A DNA stretch of 64,000 nucleotides from Nemophila menziesii (lineage: Eukaryota > Streptophyta > Magnoliopsida > Boraginales > Hydrophyllaceae): assembly GCA_029959085.1 (NCBI GenBank), contig JARWIR010000047.1, positions 4,588,001 through 4,652,000 of the forward strand, read 5' to 3'. This document shows, in pieces, positions 39,901 to 52,795 of this stretch (its first letter is position 1; every line of letters starts with the position of its first letter). The position numbers and the translations under genes are program-made. A model generated the notes under the pieces. That model had not been told where the DNA came from and did no database searches. It was given only the letters and a program-made list of their open reading frames with translations.

Positions 39901-40041
39901 TCACCCCTGGGTTTTGCTCACTCCAATTATTTTTTGCAAAATTCAATTTGTAATACCTATTTAAGTTATGACTATATTTTCCAAGATGTGGTACATAAAC
40001 TGAAGTTGGTTTTTTTTTAATTATGTGTTCATCTAATGCAG

Positions 40042-41435
40042 ATCCTTGTCTTTAATGGGACTAAGAAGATTATTAGAGAAATATATGGGGATTGAGTTAT
40101 ATGCCTTAGATGAGCATAAGAAACTCATTACGGAAATAACTGAGAAGGTAAGCGTATGATTTTCTACAAATTGTTTGCAAAAATTGCTGACTGGTCGGAG
40201 TAGTATATTAGTAAATTCTAATTTTGTTAGCGTATATATCTTTGTTTGATTTTGTAATAAATACTTTATTATGTATCTCTATATCTTATAAGAATATTTA
40301 GATTCTCTATTTATATTTTGTTTATTATAATCCGCTAACATAATTTTTTAGGACAATAACACCTGGGGTGCGAAGACCACTAGAAGAAGATATGGGGCTT
40401 CTTAAAAACTCTCTAGATCCCTTCAAGAACTTCATATCTACTCAAATAGATGAGGTATATTAATATTTCTACATGTTCTATCATAATTTTAAAGGATTTC
40501 TAGTTTATGAAACTATATATGATCAAATCAACATGTATTTGCCTCTGTGGGCCCAAAGAAGTCGTACAACACCTAAAAAGAAGGTGTTTCTTTAAGAAGC
40601 CAATAAGTGTAGATAGAGAAGATGAAGATACTGCATTTGATGAAAATCAGTCTGAGATATCTTCTAAGAAGCCGTCTAAGGTTAGTGATATTTCGATTAA
40701 AAAAATAATTTAATGTAAATATGTAAGTATTTATTTTATATAAATTGCAGAGTAAACAAGTTTTTACTCTTGTATATGAGAAGCTTGTGTAAAATTTGAG
40801 GTCGATTATTAAACCTTGTGGAATGAGGTTTGTTTGTTTGTATTTATTGGGTTTATTATTCAATATTAATGTTGTCTTTTAAAAATTGATCTTGTGGCAT
40901 TTTTCTATTGATGTAGAGTGTTCCTCCATCACTTTACAAGAAAGCAACGCAGGTGGTTGATGAAAACCGTGAAGATTTCTTGATTAATGAGTTAGAGGAG
41001 ATTTTATCGAGAGAGGGGCTCTCTGAAAATCCTTCCCAAAACGGTATTTTTATGTAAAATTCTGATATAGATTTATACATTTAATATTTTTTATGAGTTA
41101 ATGTGATTTTTGGATGTTTTCAGAGATTAAGGAGGTCAAAAAAGAAAGGAAACAGCGAATGATCTTGAAGGAATTAATTTAGGTAATATTGTGTGGGTTC
41201 TCGCTTTCAACTTGTTATATGGCTCCTCCGAAAACCAAAAGCTCGTGCTAAAGAAGAAAATGATAAATACATTATGAAGAATGTGAATGATAATGATGTA
41301 GAAGATGATGATGATATTATATGGAAGTACCAAAGAAAAATGAAGAAGAAAAAGAAGAAGAAGAAGAAGAAGAAGAAGAAGAGTATGAAAGTGAGAGTGA
41401 TAATGAGATCAAGAGTGAAGAAGAATATAATGAAG
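40042..41435 (+). pseudogene. HIRIP3-like DEK_C/CHZ pseudogene, copy 9
   Basis: Exon C's acceptor is lost (CAT ending 40534). Exon D has the TAA stop. Exon A reads gagaaatatatg (D to Y). Exon B has gaagaccacta (L to P/H region), shared with copy 10. The poly-Glu run is about ten codons. Not functional. Confidence 0.72.
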
Positions 41436-41619
41436 GTATGTTTACAATCTCTTTCCATAGAAAGAAGCAAGTCCACCTTGAACTTAGAATTATGAAATAC
41501 ACATCCATGAATACGAGCCGGGCAGATCATAAACCAGAGATAAACCCCCAAAAAGCAACATGACAGCTCTAAATGCACATGTAATAGTGTCAAAATGTAA
41601 AGAAACACGTTATGATGGA

Positions 41620-41920
41620 TCAACGACTTTTAAGTTGGAAAAATAGGATTGATATAATTGTAGGAAAGACCATTATCTCAAAAAATCTCAACTCATTTTG
41701 AAGTACAAAATATAAAACTTGATAGCTAATATTATATTGATAACGGCCTTTTATATGGCATACAATTTAGCTTTAACGTCATCGAGGATGACCCTGAAAG
41801 ACAATTGATCGTTACTCATAGAATTCTCTGACACACAACAAATGTGATAATTGAAGAAGGTTTTGACATAAAACCAAGCACACCCTGTGGTTTTCTTCTT
41901 GTCGTAGTAAACACACACCC
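41620..41920 (-). pseudogene. Broken minus-strand frame, copy 9
   Basis: Shifted by the 22-bp deletion with its junction near 41766. Confidence 0.3.
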
Positions 41921-44900
41921 TCGAAGTGTTATTATGACTAAAGTCAAAATAATAACAAGATGCACATGCATTCTTTGCGAAAGCGCATATGATGTTTTCA
42001 CATTAGTTCATTACAAACAAATTCATCAAATAAATCTTAAGTACGTGAATATCAATGGTGGGGAGAAGATGTAAAAACTTAAAAACTAAGGCCAATAAAA
42101 TGTGATTTGCAAATCAGATTCACTAGCGTGCTCAACTAACCATGTAATATTATAGAAATTTACCTCAGAAACATGTATACGTTTACAACGAGTATCGTAA
42201 AAATAACAATATTGTATAATTTAATGACTAAAACAAGGTCATATTTCAATAATAAAATTCTTGATAGCAGCAAATAAACAATGGTATTCTTGGGGATTGA
42301 AATTATTATGATCATTTTTATGAATTCACTCAACACTGTATATATATATTGACAATAAAAAAATTAAACCACAAGCCAAAAAAAAAATTCATAATGAACG
42401 ATAAACTAAAATATCACCTATAAACAAACAAAATGGTAAGAGATAAAAATATTACAAATAATAAAAACAATATGTTAGCGTTAAAAATTCAATTTGGTGG
42501 AAAAATACCTGCCAAACATAAAAAAGGTACTTAACCTAATTTTACAGCTTTTATGAGATAAAAATATACTTAATACACTTTGAAAACGTAATTAAAGATT
42601 AAGATGAAATAAGAATATATGACATACGAAAAACAAAAGTATAAACTATTAGAATACTGATTAAAAAAAGATAAACTTTTAACTATATACAAAAATTTAG
42701 ACAATAATAGGTTTGATCAATAAAATTTTGTTTGACTAACAATTCAACTGTTAGTTAAAAAAAAGGGTTTTTTATAACACTACATTGGTGTTTATATTAA
42801 TAGATCAATTATGTACAAGTTACTAACAAAGCCAGAGTGATATAATACTTGAAAATGGAATTTAAAGGATTTAATAGCTTAAGAATTTTTGTAGTAATCA
42901 TGTAGCTACTGAATAAATTCAAAATTTAGATTAAAAAAAACACGCATAATTTAATGAAGTATATGATCAAAACTCTAGTTTATTTATTACTTGACTCAAG
43001 TGACAAGAAAAAAATTTGAAGTTCAACAATTATTATTTTATTGAAGTTACTTTTACTGATGATATAATAATTAGTGGTAAGCTGATTTAAAGATGTTTTG
43101 GGTCAATATTCTGGAAAAAAATACAAGAGATTACATCTGGATATGAGCAAATTTGATTCTAGGCTTCATATTTTAAAATGTCTATTTCAAGGCCAAAGAT
43201 ATTCTAAATGATCCTTTTGAATATCTTTGACTAAACCATCCAAAAGAAATTGTTTTAGCCAAAAATTAGTTATTTTGAAACACTCATATTTAATAGACAC
43301 ATGCAAGTCAGATTATAAAATTATTTATTTTTTGATTGGGTTAATTAAATGGTATAAAAATGATCATTCTGAATATAATTGGCCAAAAAAATATGATTTG
43401 AAATGTTTGGCCTAAAAAAGCCTAAAACAGAATTTGTAGAGTTAGATATTCTTTAAGGAAAATACTTCAATAGTGTATGGTGTAATACCAATCGCATTAT
43501 GAAATATACTCATTTTTGAAAAATTCCTCCATCCAATATTGGATAATCATACAGCAATTATAATAATACACATACCCTAATTAGAGGAACTACGTAGTTA
43601 ATTTAATGACACGTATTTTATCAATATGATTGATGGTTATGAATTTAAAATTCCACCAGCTAATACAGTTACCTCTGGACTTAAAATCCATAAATATGAT
43701 CATTAAAATTAACTTTACTTTTTGATGGACTACCGAGCCCAAATACTAACCTAGCCCACCAACGGGGTATTTCCTTATGACAGAAAAATATAATATTTTA
43801 GTAAAAAGTATTATAGAAAATTTAAAAGTATTATTGACCATTGAAATGAATACTTTTGAAATAAATTTTTAGATCTACCTTTCTCAAACGACTTGGAATC
43901 CTTCCATCTTCATTGTGAAGTGAAGGTGTTTAATCCTTCTCTATCCTCTCTGACATCAATTTCATTACCTATAAACATCATAGGTACTTTATTCAGTTTT
44001 AAATATTGTATGAATATCCAGATTCTATTTCTTTTAGGTATATCCGATTAGATTTAATATTTTAATATTGAATTGAAAAAATGTAATTTAACTTATTATG
44101 ATTAATTTTTAAGTAACTGAGTATATTTTAATTCAATTTTTGAAAATATTATATACATATACAAGTTCAATTTTTTTCTTAATAATTAAAAAAATCTGAT
44201 AAAATACTGTGATGATAATGACTTGATAATTCCCAGATGCGATTTAATTTTGAAATTAAATATATTATTTATTGATAATGTTTAATATATATTATTGTGT
44301 TTTTTCACAGATTTATTATAACTTTGAGATTCCTATCAATAATAAAAATAATTATCAACAAAACAAGGATTGAGATCGTTGATCATGCTATTTCACAAAA
44401 CTATGAACAATTCATAATTGTTTCGTGGTAAGATCTAATTACTAAATTAAATTAGATAGGTTATATTAGTGTTTTGTTTAAAGGGAATATGTATTAACTG
44501 ATTAAACGATTGACTACTTTCTTCAATTTTACTCTAATTTGGAGTATGAACAATACTCTTATATTCTTATACATGTATAACATAATTTGAGAATATTGTA
44601 AATGCTTTACCCTTGCCAAAACGCTTAAAACCTTATAATGCTTAATATGTGGTAATTTCCGAGGCGGAGGTAGCCCCCGAAAATTTGTTCTTCATTTTAA
44701 TTGCACTTTTGGTCCCTATATTATGCAAAGACTTCCCCGATATTCGAAAACCAATTTGTTTAAATTTGTGGTGAGTATGTGTAGCTCATGGTTTTTCTGT
44801 GTTAAATATCTATATGTTTGATTTTTTGCCTTTTATATATGTGTTTTAAAATATATGTAGAAATTGTGTAACTCTATCATCACCCCTGGGTTTTGGTCAC

Positions 44901-45022
44901 TCCAATTCTCTTTTGCGAAATTCAATTTGTAATACCTATTTAAGTTATGACTATATTTTCCAAGATGTGGTACATAAACTAAAGTTGGGGTTATTTTTTA
45001 ATTATGTGTTCATCTAATGCAG

Positions 45023-46416
45023 ATCCTTGTCTTTAATGGGAGTAAGAAGATTATTAGAGAAAGATATGGGGATTGAGTTATATGCCTTAGATGAGCATAA
45101 GAAACTCATTACGGAAATAACTGAGAAGGTAAGCGTATGATTTTCTACAAATTGTTTGCAAAAATTGCTGACTGGTCGGAGTAGTATATTAGTAAATTCT
45201 AATTTTGTTAGCGTATATATCTTTGTTTGATTTTGTAATAAATACTTTATTATGTATCTCTATATCTTATAAGAATATTTAGATTCTCTATTTATATTTT
45301 GTTTATTATAATCCGCTAACATAATTTTTTAGGACAATAACACCTGGGGTGCGAAGACCACTAGAAGAAGATATGGGGCTTCTTAAAAACTCTCTAGATC
45401 CCTTCAAGAACTTCATATCTACTCAAATAGATGAGGTATATTAATATTTCTACATGTTCTATCATAATTTTAAAGGATTTCTAGTTTATGAAACTATATA
45501 TGATCAAATCAACATGTATTTGCCTCTGTGGGCCCAAAGAAGTCGTACAACACCTAAAAAGAAGGTGTTTGTTTTAGAAGCCAATAAATGTAGATAGAGA
45601 AGATGAAGATACTGCATTTGATGAAAATCAGTCTGAGATATCTTCTAAGAAGCCGTCTAAGGTTAGTGATATTTCGATTAAAAAAATAATTTAATGTAAA
45701 TATGTAAGTATTTATTTTATATAAATTGCAGAGTAAACAAGTTTTTACTCTTGTATATGAGAAGCTTGTGTAAAATTTGAGGTCGATTATTAAACCTTGT
45801 GGAATGAGGTTTGTTTGTTTGTATTTATTGGGTTTATTATTCAATATTAATGTTGTCTTTTAAAAATTGATCTTGTGGCATTTTTCTATTGATGTAGAGT
45901 GTTCCTCCATCACTTTACAAGAAAGCAACGCAGGTGGTTGATGAAAACCGTGAAGATTTCTTGATTAATGAGTTAGAGGAGATTTTATCGAGAGAGGGGC
46001 TCTCTGAAAATCCTTCCCAAAACGGTATTTTTATGTAAAATTCTGATATAGATTTATACATTTAATATTTTTTATGAGTTAATGTGATTTTTGGATGTTT
46101 TCAGAGATTAAGGAGGTCAAAAAAGAAAGGAAACAGCGAATGATCTTGAAGGAATTAATTTAGGTAATATTGTGTGGGTTCTCGCTTTCAACTTGTTATA
46201 TGGCTCCTCCGAAAACCAAAAGCTCGTGCTAAAGAAGAAAATGATAAATACATTATGAAGAATGTGAATGATAATGATGTAGAAGATGATGATGATATTA
46301 TATGGAAGTACCAAAGAAAAATGAAGAAGAAAAAGAAGAAGAAGAAGAAGAAGAAGAAGAAGAGTATGAAAGTGAGAGTGATAATGAGATCAAGAGTGAA
46401 GAAGAATATAATGAAG
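45023..46416 (+). pseudogene. HIRIP3-like DEK_C/CHZ pseudogene, copy 10
   Basis: As copy 9, with exon C's acceptor lost (CAT ending 45515) and exon D's TAA. Exon C here has gttttagaagcc and aataaatg instead of cttt-aagaagcc and aataagtg. Exon A has gggagtaaga (L to V). Not functional. Confidence 0.72.
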
Positions 46417-46600
46417 GTATGTTTACAATCTCTTTCCATAGAAAGAAGCAAGTCCACCTTGAACTTAGAATTATGAAATACACATCCATGAATACGAGCC
46501 GGGCAGATCATAAACCAGAGATAAACCCCCAAAAAGCAACATGACAGCTCTAAATGCACATGTAATAGTGTCAAAATGTAAAGAAACACGTTATGATGGA

Positions 46601-46901
46601 TCAACGACTTTTAAGTTGGAAAAATAGGATTGATATAATTGTAGGAAAGACCATTATCTCAAAAAATCTCAACTCATTTTGAAGTACAAAATATAAAACT
46701 TGATAGCTAATATTATATTGATAACGGCCTTTTATATGGCATACAATTTAGCTTTAACGTCATCGAGGATGACCCTGAAAGACAATTGATCGTTACTCAT
46801 AGAATTCTCTGACACACAACAAATGTGATAATTGAAGAAGGTTTTGACATAAAACCAAGCACACCCTGTGGTTTTCTTCTTGTCGTAGTAAACACACACC
46901 C
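46601..46901 (-). pseudogene. Broken minus-strand frame, copy 10
   Basis: Shifted by the 22-bp deletion with its junction near 46747. Identical to copy 9 as far as I compared. Confidence 0.3.
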
Positions 46902-49900
46902 TCGAAGTGTTATTATGACTAAAGTCAAAATAATAACAAGATGCACATGCATTCTTTGCGAAAGCGCATATGATGTTTTCACATTAGTTCATTACAAACA
47001 AATTCATCAAATAAATCTTAAGTACGTGAATATCAATGGTGGGGAGAAGATGTAAAAACTTAAAAACTAAGGCCAATAAAATGTGATTTGCAAATCAGAT
47101 TCACTAGCGTGCTCAACTAACCATGTAATATTATAGAAATTTACCTCAGAAACATGTATACGTTTACAACGAGTATCGTAAAAATAACAATATTGTATAA
47201 TTTAATGACTAAAACAAGGTCATATTTCAATAATAAAATTCTTGATAGCAGCAAATAAACAATGGTATTCTTGGGGATTGAAATTATTATGATCATTTTT
47301 ATGAATTCACTCAACACTGTATATATATATTGACAATAAAAAAATTAAACCACAAGCCAAAAAAAAAATTCATAATGAACGATAAACTAAAATATCACCT
47401 ATAAACAAACAAAATGGTAAGAGATAAAAATATTACAAATAATAAAAACAATATGTTAGCGTTAAAAATTCAATTTGGTGGAAAAATACCTGCCAAACAT
47501 AAAAAAGGTACTTAACCTAATTTTACAGCTTTTATGAGATAAAAATATACTTAATACACTTTGAAAACGTAATTAAAGATTAAGATGAAATAAGAATATA
47601 TGACATACGAAAAACAAAAGTATAAACTATTAGAATACTGATTAAAAAAAGATAAACTTTTAACTATATACAAAAATTTAGACAATAATAGGTTTGATCA
47701 ATAAAATTTTGTTTGACTAACAATTCAACTGTTAGTTAAAAAAAAGGGTTTTTTATAACACTACATTGGTGTTTATATTAATAGATCAATTATGTACAAG
47801 TTACTAACAAAGCCAGAGTGATATAATACTTGAAAATGGAATTTAAAGGATTTAATAGCTTAAGAATTTTTGTAGTAATCATGTAGCTACTGAATAAATT
47901 CAAAATTTAGATTAAAAAAAACACGCATAATTTAATGAAGTATATGATCAAAACTCTAGTTTATTTATTACTTGACTCAAGTGACAAGAAAAAAATTTGA
48001 AGTTCAACAATTATTATTTTATTGAAGTTACTTTTACTGATGATATAATAATTAGTGGTAAGCTGATTTAAAGATGTTTTGGGTCAATATTCTGGAAAAA
48101 AATACAAGAGATTACATCTGGATATGAGCAAATTTGATTCTAGGCTTCATATTTTAAAATGTCTATTTCAAGGCCAAAGATATTCTAAATGATCCTTTTG
48201 AATATCTTTGACTAAACCATCCAAAAGAAATTGTTTTAGCCAAAAATTAGTTATTTTGAAACACTCATATTTAATAGACACATGCAAGTCAGATTATAAA
48301 ATTATTTATTTTTTGATTGGGTTAATTAAATGGTATAAAAATGATCATTCTGAATATAATTGGCCAAAAAAATATGATTTGAAATGTTTGGCCTAAAAAA
48401 GCCTAAAACAGAATTTGTAGAGTTAGATATTCTTTAAGGAAAATACTTCAATAGTGTATGGTGTAATACCAATCGCATTATGAAATATACTCATTTTTGA
48501 AAAATTCCTCCATCCAATATTGGATAATCATACAGCAATTATAATAATACACATACCCTAATTAGAGGAACTACGTAGTTAATTTAATGACACGTATTTT
48601 ATCAATATGATTGATGGTTATGAATTTAAAATTCCACCAGCTAATACAGTTACCTCTGGACTTAAAATCCATAAATATGATCATTAAAATTAACTTTACT
48701 TTTTGATGGACTACCGAGCCCAAATACTAACCTAGCCCACCAACGGGGTATTTCCTTATGACAGAAAAATATAATATTTTAGTAAAAAGTATTATAGAAA
48801 ATTTAAAAGTATTATTGACCATTGAAATGAATACTTTTGAAATAAATTTTTAGATCTACCTTTCTCAAACGACTTGGAATCCTTCCATCTTCATTGTGAA
48901 GTGAAGGTGTTTAATCCTTCTCTATCCTCTCTGACATCAATTTCATTACCTATAAACATCATAGGTACTTTATTCAGTTTTAAATATTGTATGAATATCC
49001 AGATTCTATTTCTTTTAGGTATATCCGATTAGATTTAATATTTTAATATTGAATTGAAAAAATGTAATTTAACTTATTATGATTAATTTTTAAGTAACTG
49101 AGTATATTTTAATTCAATTTTTGAAAATATTATATACATATACAAGTTCAATTTTTTTCTTAATAATTAAAAAAATCTGATAAAATACTGTGATGATAAT
49201 GACTTGATAATTCCCAGATGCGATTTAATTTTGAAATTAAATATATTATTTATTGATAATGTTTAATATATATTATTGTGTTTTTTCACAGATTTATTAT
49301 AACTTTGAGATTCCTATCAATAATAAAAATAATTATCAACAAAACAAGGATTGAGATCGTTGATCATGCTATTTCACAAAACTATGAACAATTCATAATT
49401 GTTTCGTGGTAAGATCTAATTACTAAATTAAATTAGATAGGTTATATTAGTGTTTTGTTTAAAGGGAATATGTATTAACTGATTAAACGATTGACTACTT
49501 TCTTCAATTTTACTCTAATTTGGAGTATGAACAATACTCTTATATTCTTATACATGTATAACATAATTTGAGAATATTGTAAATGCTTTACCCTTGCCAA
49601 AACGCTTAAAACCTTATAATGCTTAATATGTGGTAATTTCCGAGGCGGAGGTAGCCCCCGAAAATTTGTTCTTCATTTTAATTGCACTTTTGGTCCCTAT
49701 ATTATGCAAAGACTTCCCCGATATTCGAAAACCAATTTGTTTAAATTTGTGGTGAGTATGTGTAGCTCATGGTTTTTCTGTGTTAAATATCTATATGTTT
49801 GATTTTTTGCCTTTTATATATGTGTTTTAAAATATATGTAGAAATTGTGTAACTCTATCATCACCCCTGGGTTTTGGTCACTCCAATTCTCTTTTGCGAA

Positions 49901-50003
49901 ATTCAATTTGTAATACCTATTTAAGTTATGACTATATTTTCCAAGATGTGGTACATAAACTAAAGTTGGGGTTATTTTTTAATTATGTGTTCATCTAATG
50001 CAG

Positions 50004-51396
50004 ATCCTTGTCTTTAATGGGAGTAAGAAGATTATTAGAGAAAGATATGGGGATTGAGTTATATGCCTTAGATGAGCATAAGAAACTCATTAAGGAAATA
50101 ACTGAGAAGGTAAGCGTATGATTTTCTACAAATTGTTTGCAAAAATTGCTGACTGGTCGAGTAGTATATTAGTAAATTCTAATTTTGTTAGCGTATATAT
50201 CTTTGTTTGATTTTGTAATAAATACTTTCTTATGTATCTCTATATCTTATAAGAATATTTAGATTCTCTATTTATATTTTGTTTATTATAATTCGCTAAC
50301 ATACTTTTTTAGGACAATAACACCTGGGGTGCGAAGAATACTAGAAGAAGATATGGGGCTTCTTAAAAACTCTCTAGATCCATTCAAGAACTTCATATCT
50401 ACTCAAATAGATGAGGTATATTAATATTTCTACATGTTTTATCATAATTTTAAAGGATTTCTAGTTTATGAAACTATATATGATCAAATCAACATGTATT
50501 TGCCTCTGTGGGCCCAAAGAAGTCGTACAACACCTAAAAAGAAGGTGTTTGTTTTAGAAGCCAATAAATGTAGATAGAGGAGATGAAGATGCTGCATTTG
50601 ATGAAAATCAGTTTGAGATATCTTCTAAGAAGCCGTCTAAGGTTAGTGATATTTCGATTAAAAAAATAATTTAATGTAAATATGTAAGTATTTATTTTAT
50701 ATAAATTGCAGAGTAAACAAGTTTTTACTCTTGTATATGAGAAGCTTGTGTAAAATTTGAGGTCGATTATTAAACCTTGTGGAATGAGGTTTGTTTGTTT
50801 GTATTTATTGGGTTTATTATTCAATATTAATGTTGTCTTTTAAAAATTGATCTTGTGGCATTTTTCTATTGATGTAGAGTGTTCCTCCATCACTTTACAA
50901 GAAAGCAAAGCAGGTGGTTGATGAAAACCGTGAAGATTTCTTGATTAATGAGTTAGAGGAGATTTTACCGAGAGAGGGGCTCTCTGAAAATCCTTCCCAA
51001 AACGGTATTTTTATGTAAAATTCTGATATAGATTTATACATTTAATATTTTTTATGAGTTAATGTGATTTTTGGATGTTTTCAGAGATTAAGGAGGTCAA
51101 AAAAGAAAGGAAACAGCGAATGAACTTGAAGGAATTAATTTAGGTAATATTGTGTGGGTTCTCGCTTTCAACTTGTTATATGGCTCCTCCGAAAACCAAA
51201 AGCTCGTGCTAAAGAAGAAGATGATAAATACATTATAAAGAATGTGAATGATAATGATGTAGAAGATGATGATGATATTATATAGAAGTACCAAAGAAAA
51301 AGAAAGAAGAAAAAGAAGAAGAAGAAGAAGAAGAAGAAGAAGAGTATGAAAGTGAGAGTGATAGTGAGATCAAGAGTGAAGAAGAATATAATGAAG
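50004..51396 (+). pseudogene. HIRIP3-like DEK_C/CHZ pseudogene, copy 11
   Basis: Exon C's acceptor is CAT (ending 50495). Exon D has TAA. Exon B reads gcgaagaatact (L to I region). Exon E reads ttaccgagag (S to P). Exon F reads aatgaacttgaagg, which turns NDLEG into NELEG. The WKYQ stretch is stopped (atatagaag). Not functional. Confidence 0.72.
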
Positions 51397-51580
51397 GTAT
51401 GTTTACAATCTCTTTCCATAGAAAGAAGCAAGTCCACCTTGAACTTAGAATTATGAAATACACATCCATGAATACGAGCCGGGCAGATCATAAACCAGAG
51501 ATAAACCCCCAAAAAGCAACATGACAGCTCTAAATGCACATGTAATAGTGTCAAAATGTAAAGAAACACGTTAAGATGGA

Positions 51581-51898
51581 TCAACGACTTTTAAGTTGGA
51601 AAAATAGGATTGATATAATTGTAGGAAAGACCATTATCTCAAAAAATCTCAACTCATTTTGAAGTACAAAATATAAAACTTGATAGCTAATATTATATTG
51701 ATAACGGCCTTTTATATGGCATACAATACCTGTTAGCGTTATAGACAATTTAGCTTTAACGTCATCGAGGATGACCCTGAAAGACAATAGATCGTTACTC
51801 ATAGAATTCTCTGACACACAACAAATGTGATAATTGAATAAGGTTTTGACATAAAACCAAGCACACCCTGTGGTTTTCTTCTTGTCGTATAAACACAC
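51581..51898 (-). other. Conserved minus-strand open frame, copy 11
   Basis: 105 codons, starting MCLYDKKKTTGCAWFYVK after a 3-bp loss near the start. The putative spliced part is intact. Unrecognised. Confidence 0.28.
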
Positions 51899-52711
51899 AC
51901 CCTCGAAGTGTTATTATGACTAAAGTCAAAATAATAACAAGATGCACATGCATTCTTTGCGAAAGCGCATATGATTTTTTCACATTAGTTCATTACAAAC
52001 AAATTAATCAAATAAATCTGAAGTACGTGAATATCAATGGTGGGGAGAAGATGTAAAAACTTAAAAACTAAGGCCAATAAAATGTGATTTGCAAATCGGA
52101 TTTACTAGCGTGCTCAACTAACCATGTAATAGTATAGAAATTTACCTCAGAAACATGTATACGTTCACAACGAGTATCGTAAAAATAGCAATATTGTATA
52201 ATTTAATGACTAAAATCTGGTCATCTTTCTATAATAAAATTCTTGATATCAGCAAATAAACAATGGTATTCTTGGGGATTGAAATTATTATGATCATTCT
52301 TTATGAATTCTCTCAACACTGTATATATATATATATTGACAATAAAAAAATTAAACCACAAGCCAAAAAAAAATTCATAATGAACGATAAACTAAAATAT
52401 CACCTATAAACAAACAAAATGGTAAGAGATAAAAATATTACAACTAATAAAAATAATATGTTAGCGTTAAAAATTCAATTTGGTGGAAAAATACCTGCCA
52501 AACATAAATAAGGTACTTAACCTAATTTTACAGCTTTTATGAGATAAAAATATTCTAAATACACTTTGAAAACGTAATTAAAGATTAAGATAAAATAAGA
52601 ATATATGACATACGAAAAACAGAAGTATAAACTATTAGAATACTGATTAAAAAAAGATAAACTTTTAACTATATACAAAAATTTAGACAATAATAGGTAT
52701 GATCCATAAAA

Positions 52712-52795
52712 TTTTGTTTGACTAACAATTCAACTGTTAGTTACAAAAATGGTTTTTGTTTGACTAACAATTCAACTATTAGTTAAAAAATGGTT
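52712..52795. repeat. 42-bp local tandem duplication, copy 11
   Basis: The stretch ttttgtttgactaacaattc...gttagtt...aaatgg occurs twice in a row, offset by 42 bp. The duplicated core has the inverted repeat ACTAACA/TGTTAGT; the second copy has TATTAGT. It is shared with copy 12 and absent elsewhere. Confidence 0.85.

Larger units (their letters stand above)
34983..39980 (+). repeat. Tandem unit, copy 8 (subtype C)
   Basis: 4,998 bp. Its head is closest to copy 6. Unlike copy 6 it keeps the 26-bp segment near 39045, so its tail is not B-type. A private change near 39768 (attcgaaatttgtttgttt) replaces the usual cgaaaaccaatttgttt. The last 3 kb has no gene. Confidence 0.96.
39981..44959 (+). 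repeat. Tandem unit, copy 9 (subtype C)
   Basis: 4,979 bp. From about 40.4 kb on it matches copy 10 at a constant offset of 4,981 bp, sharing private states such as ttatgatgg (41610), atcatttttatgaattc (five T), loss of about 16 bp before ttttagatctacc (43866), ccttataatgc (44631) and attctcttttgcg. Where copies 9 and 10 differ, near 40588-40620, exon C has cttt-aagaag here. The last 3 kb has no gene. Confidence 0.97.
44960..49940 (+). repeat. Tandem unit, copy 10 (subtype C)
   Basis: 4,981 bp, nearly identical to copy 9. Its head (aactaaagttggggttatt, gggagtaagaag) is shared with the heads of copies 11 and 12, so the duplicated segment spans a unit boundary. The last 3 kb has no gene. Confidence 0.97.
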
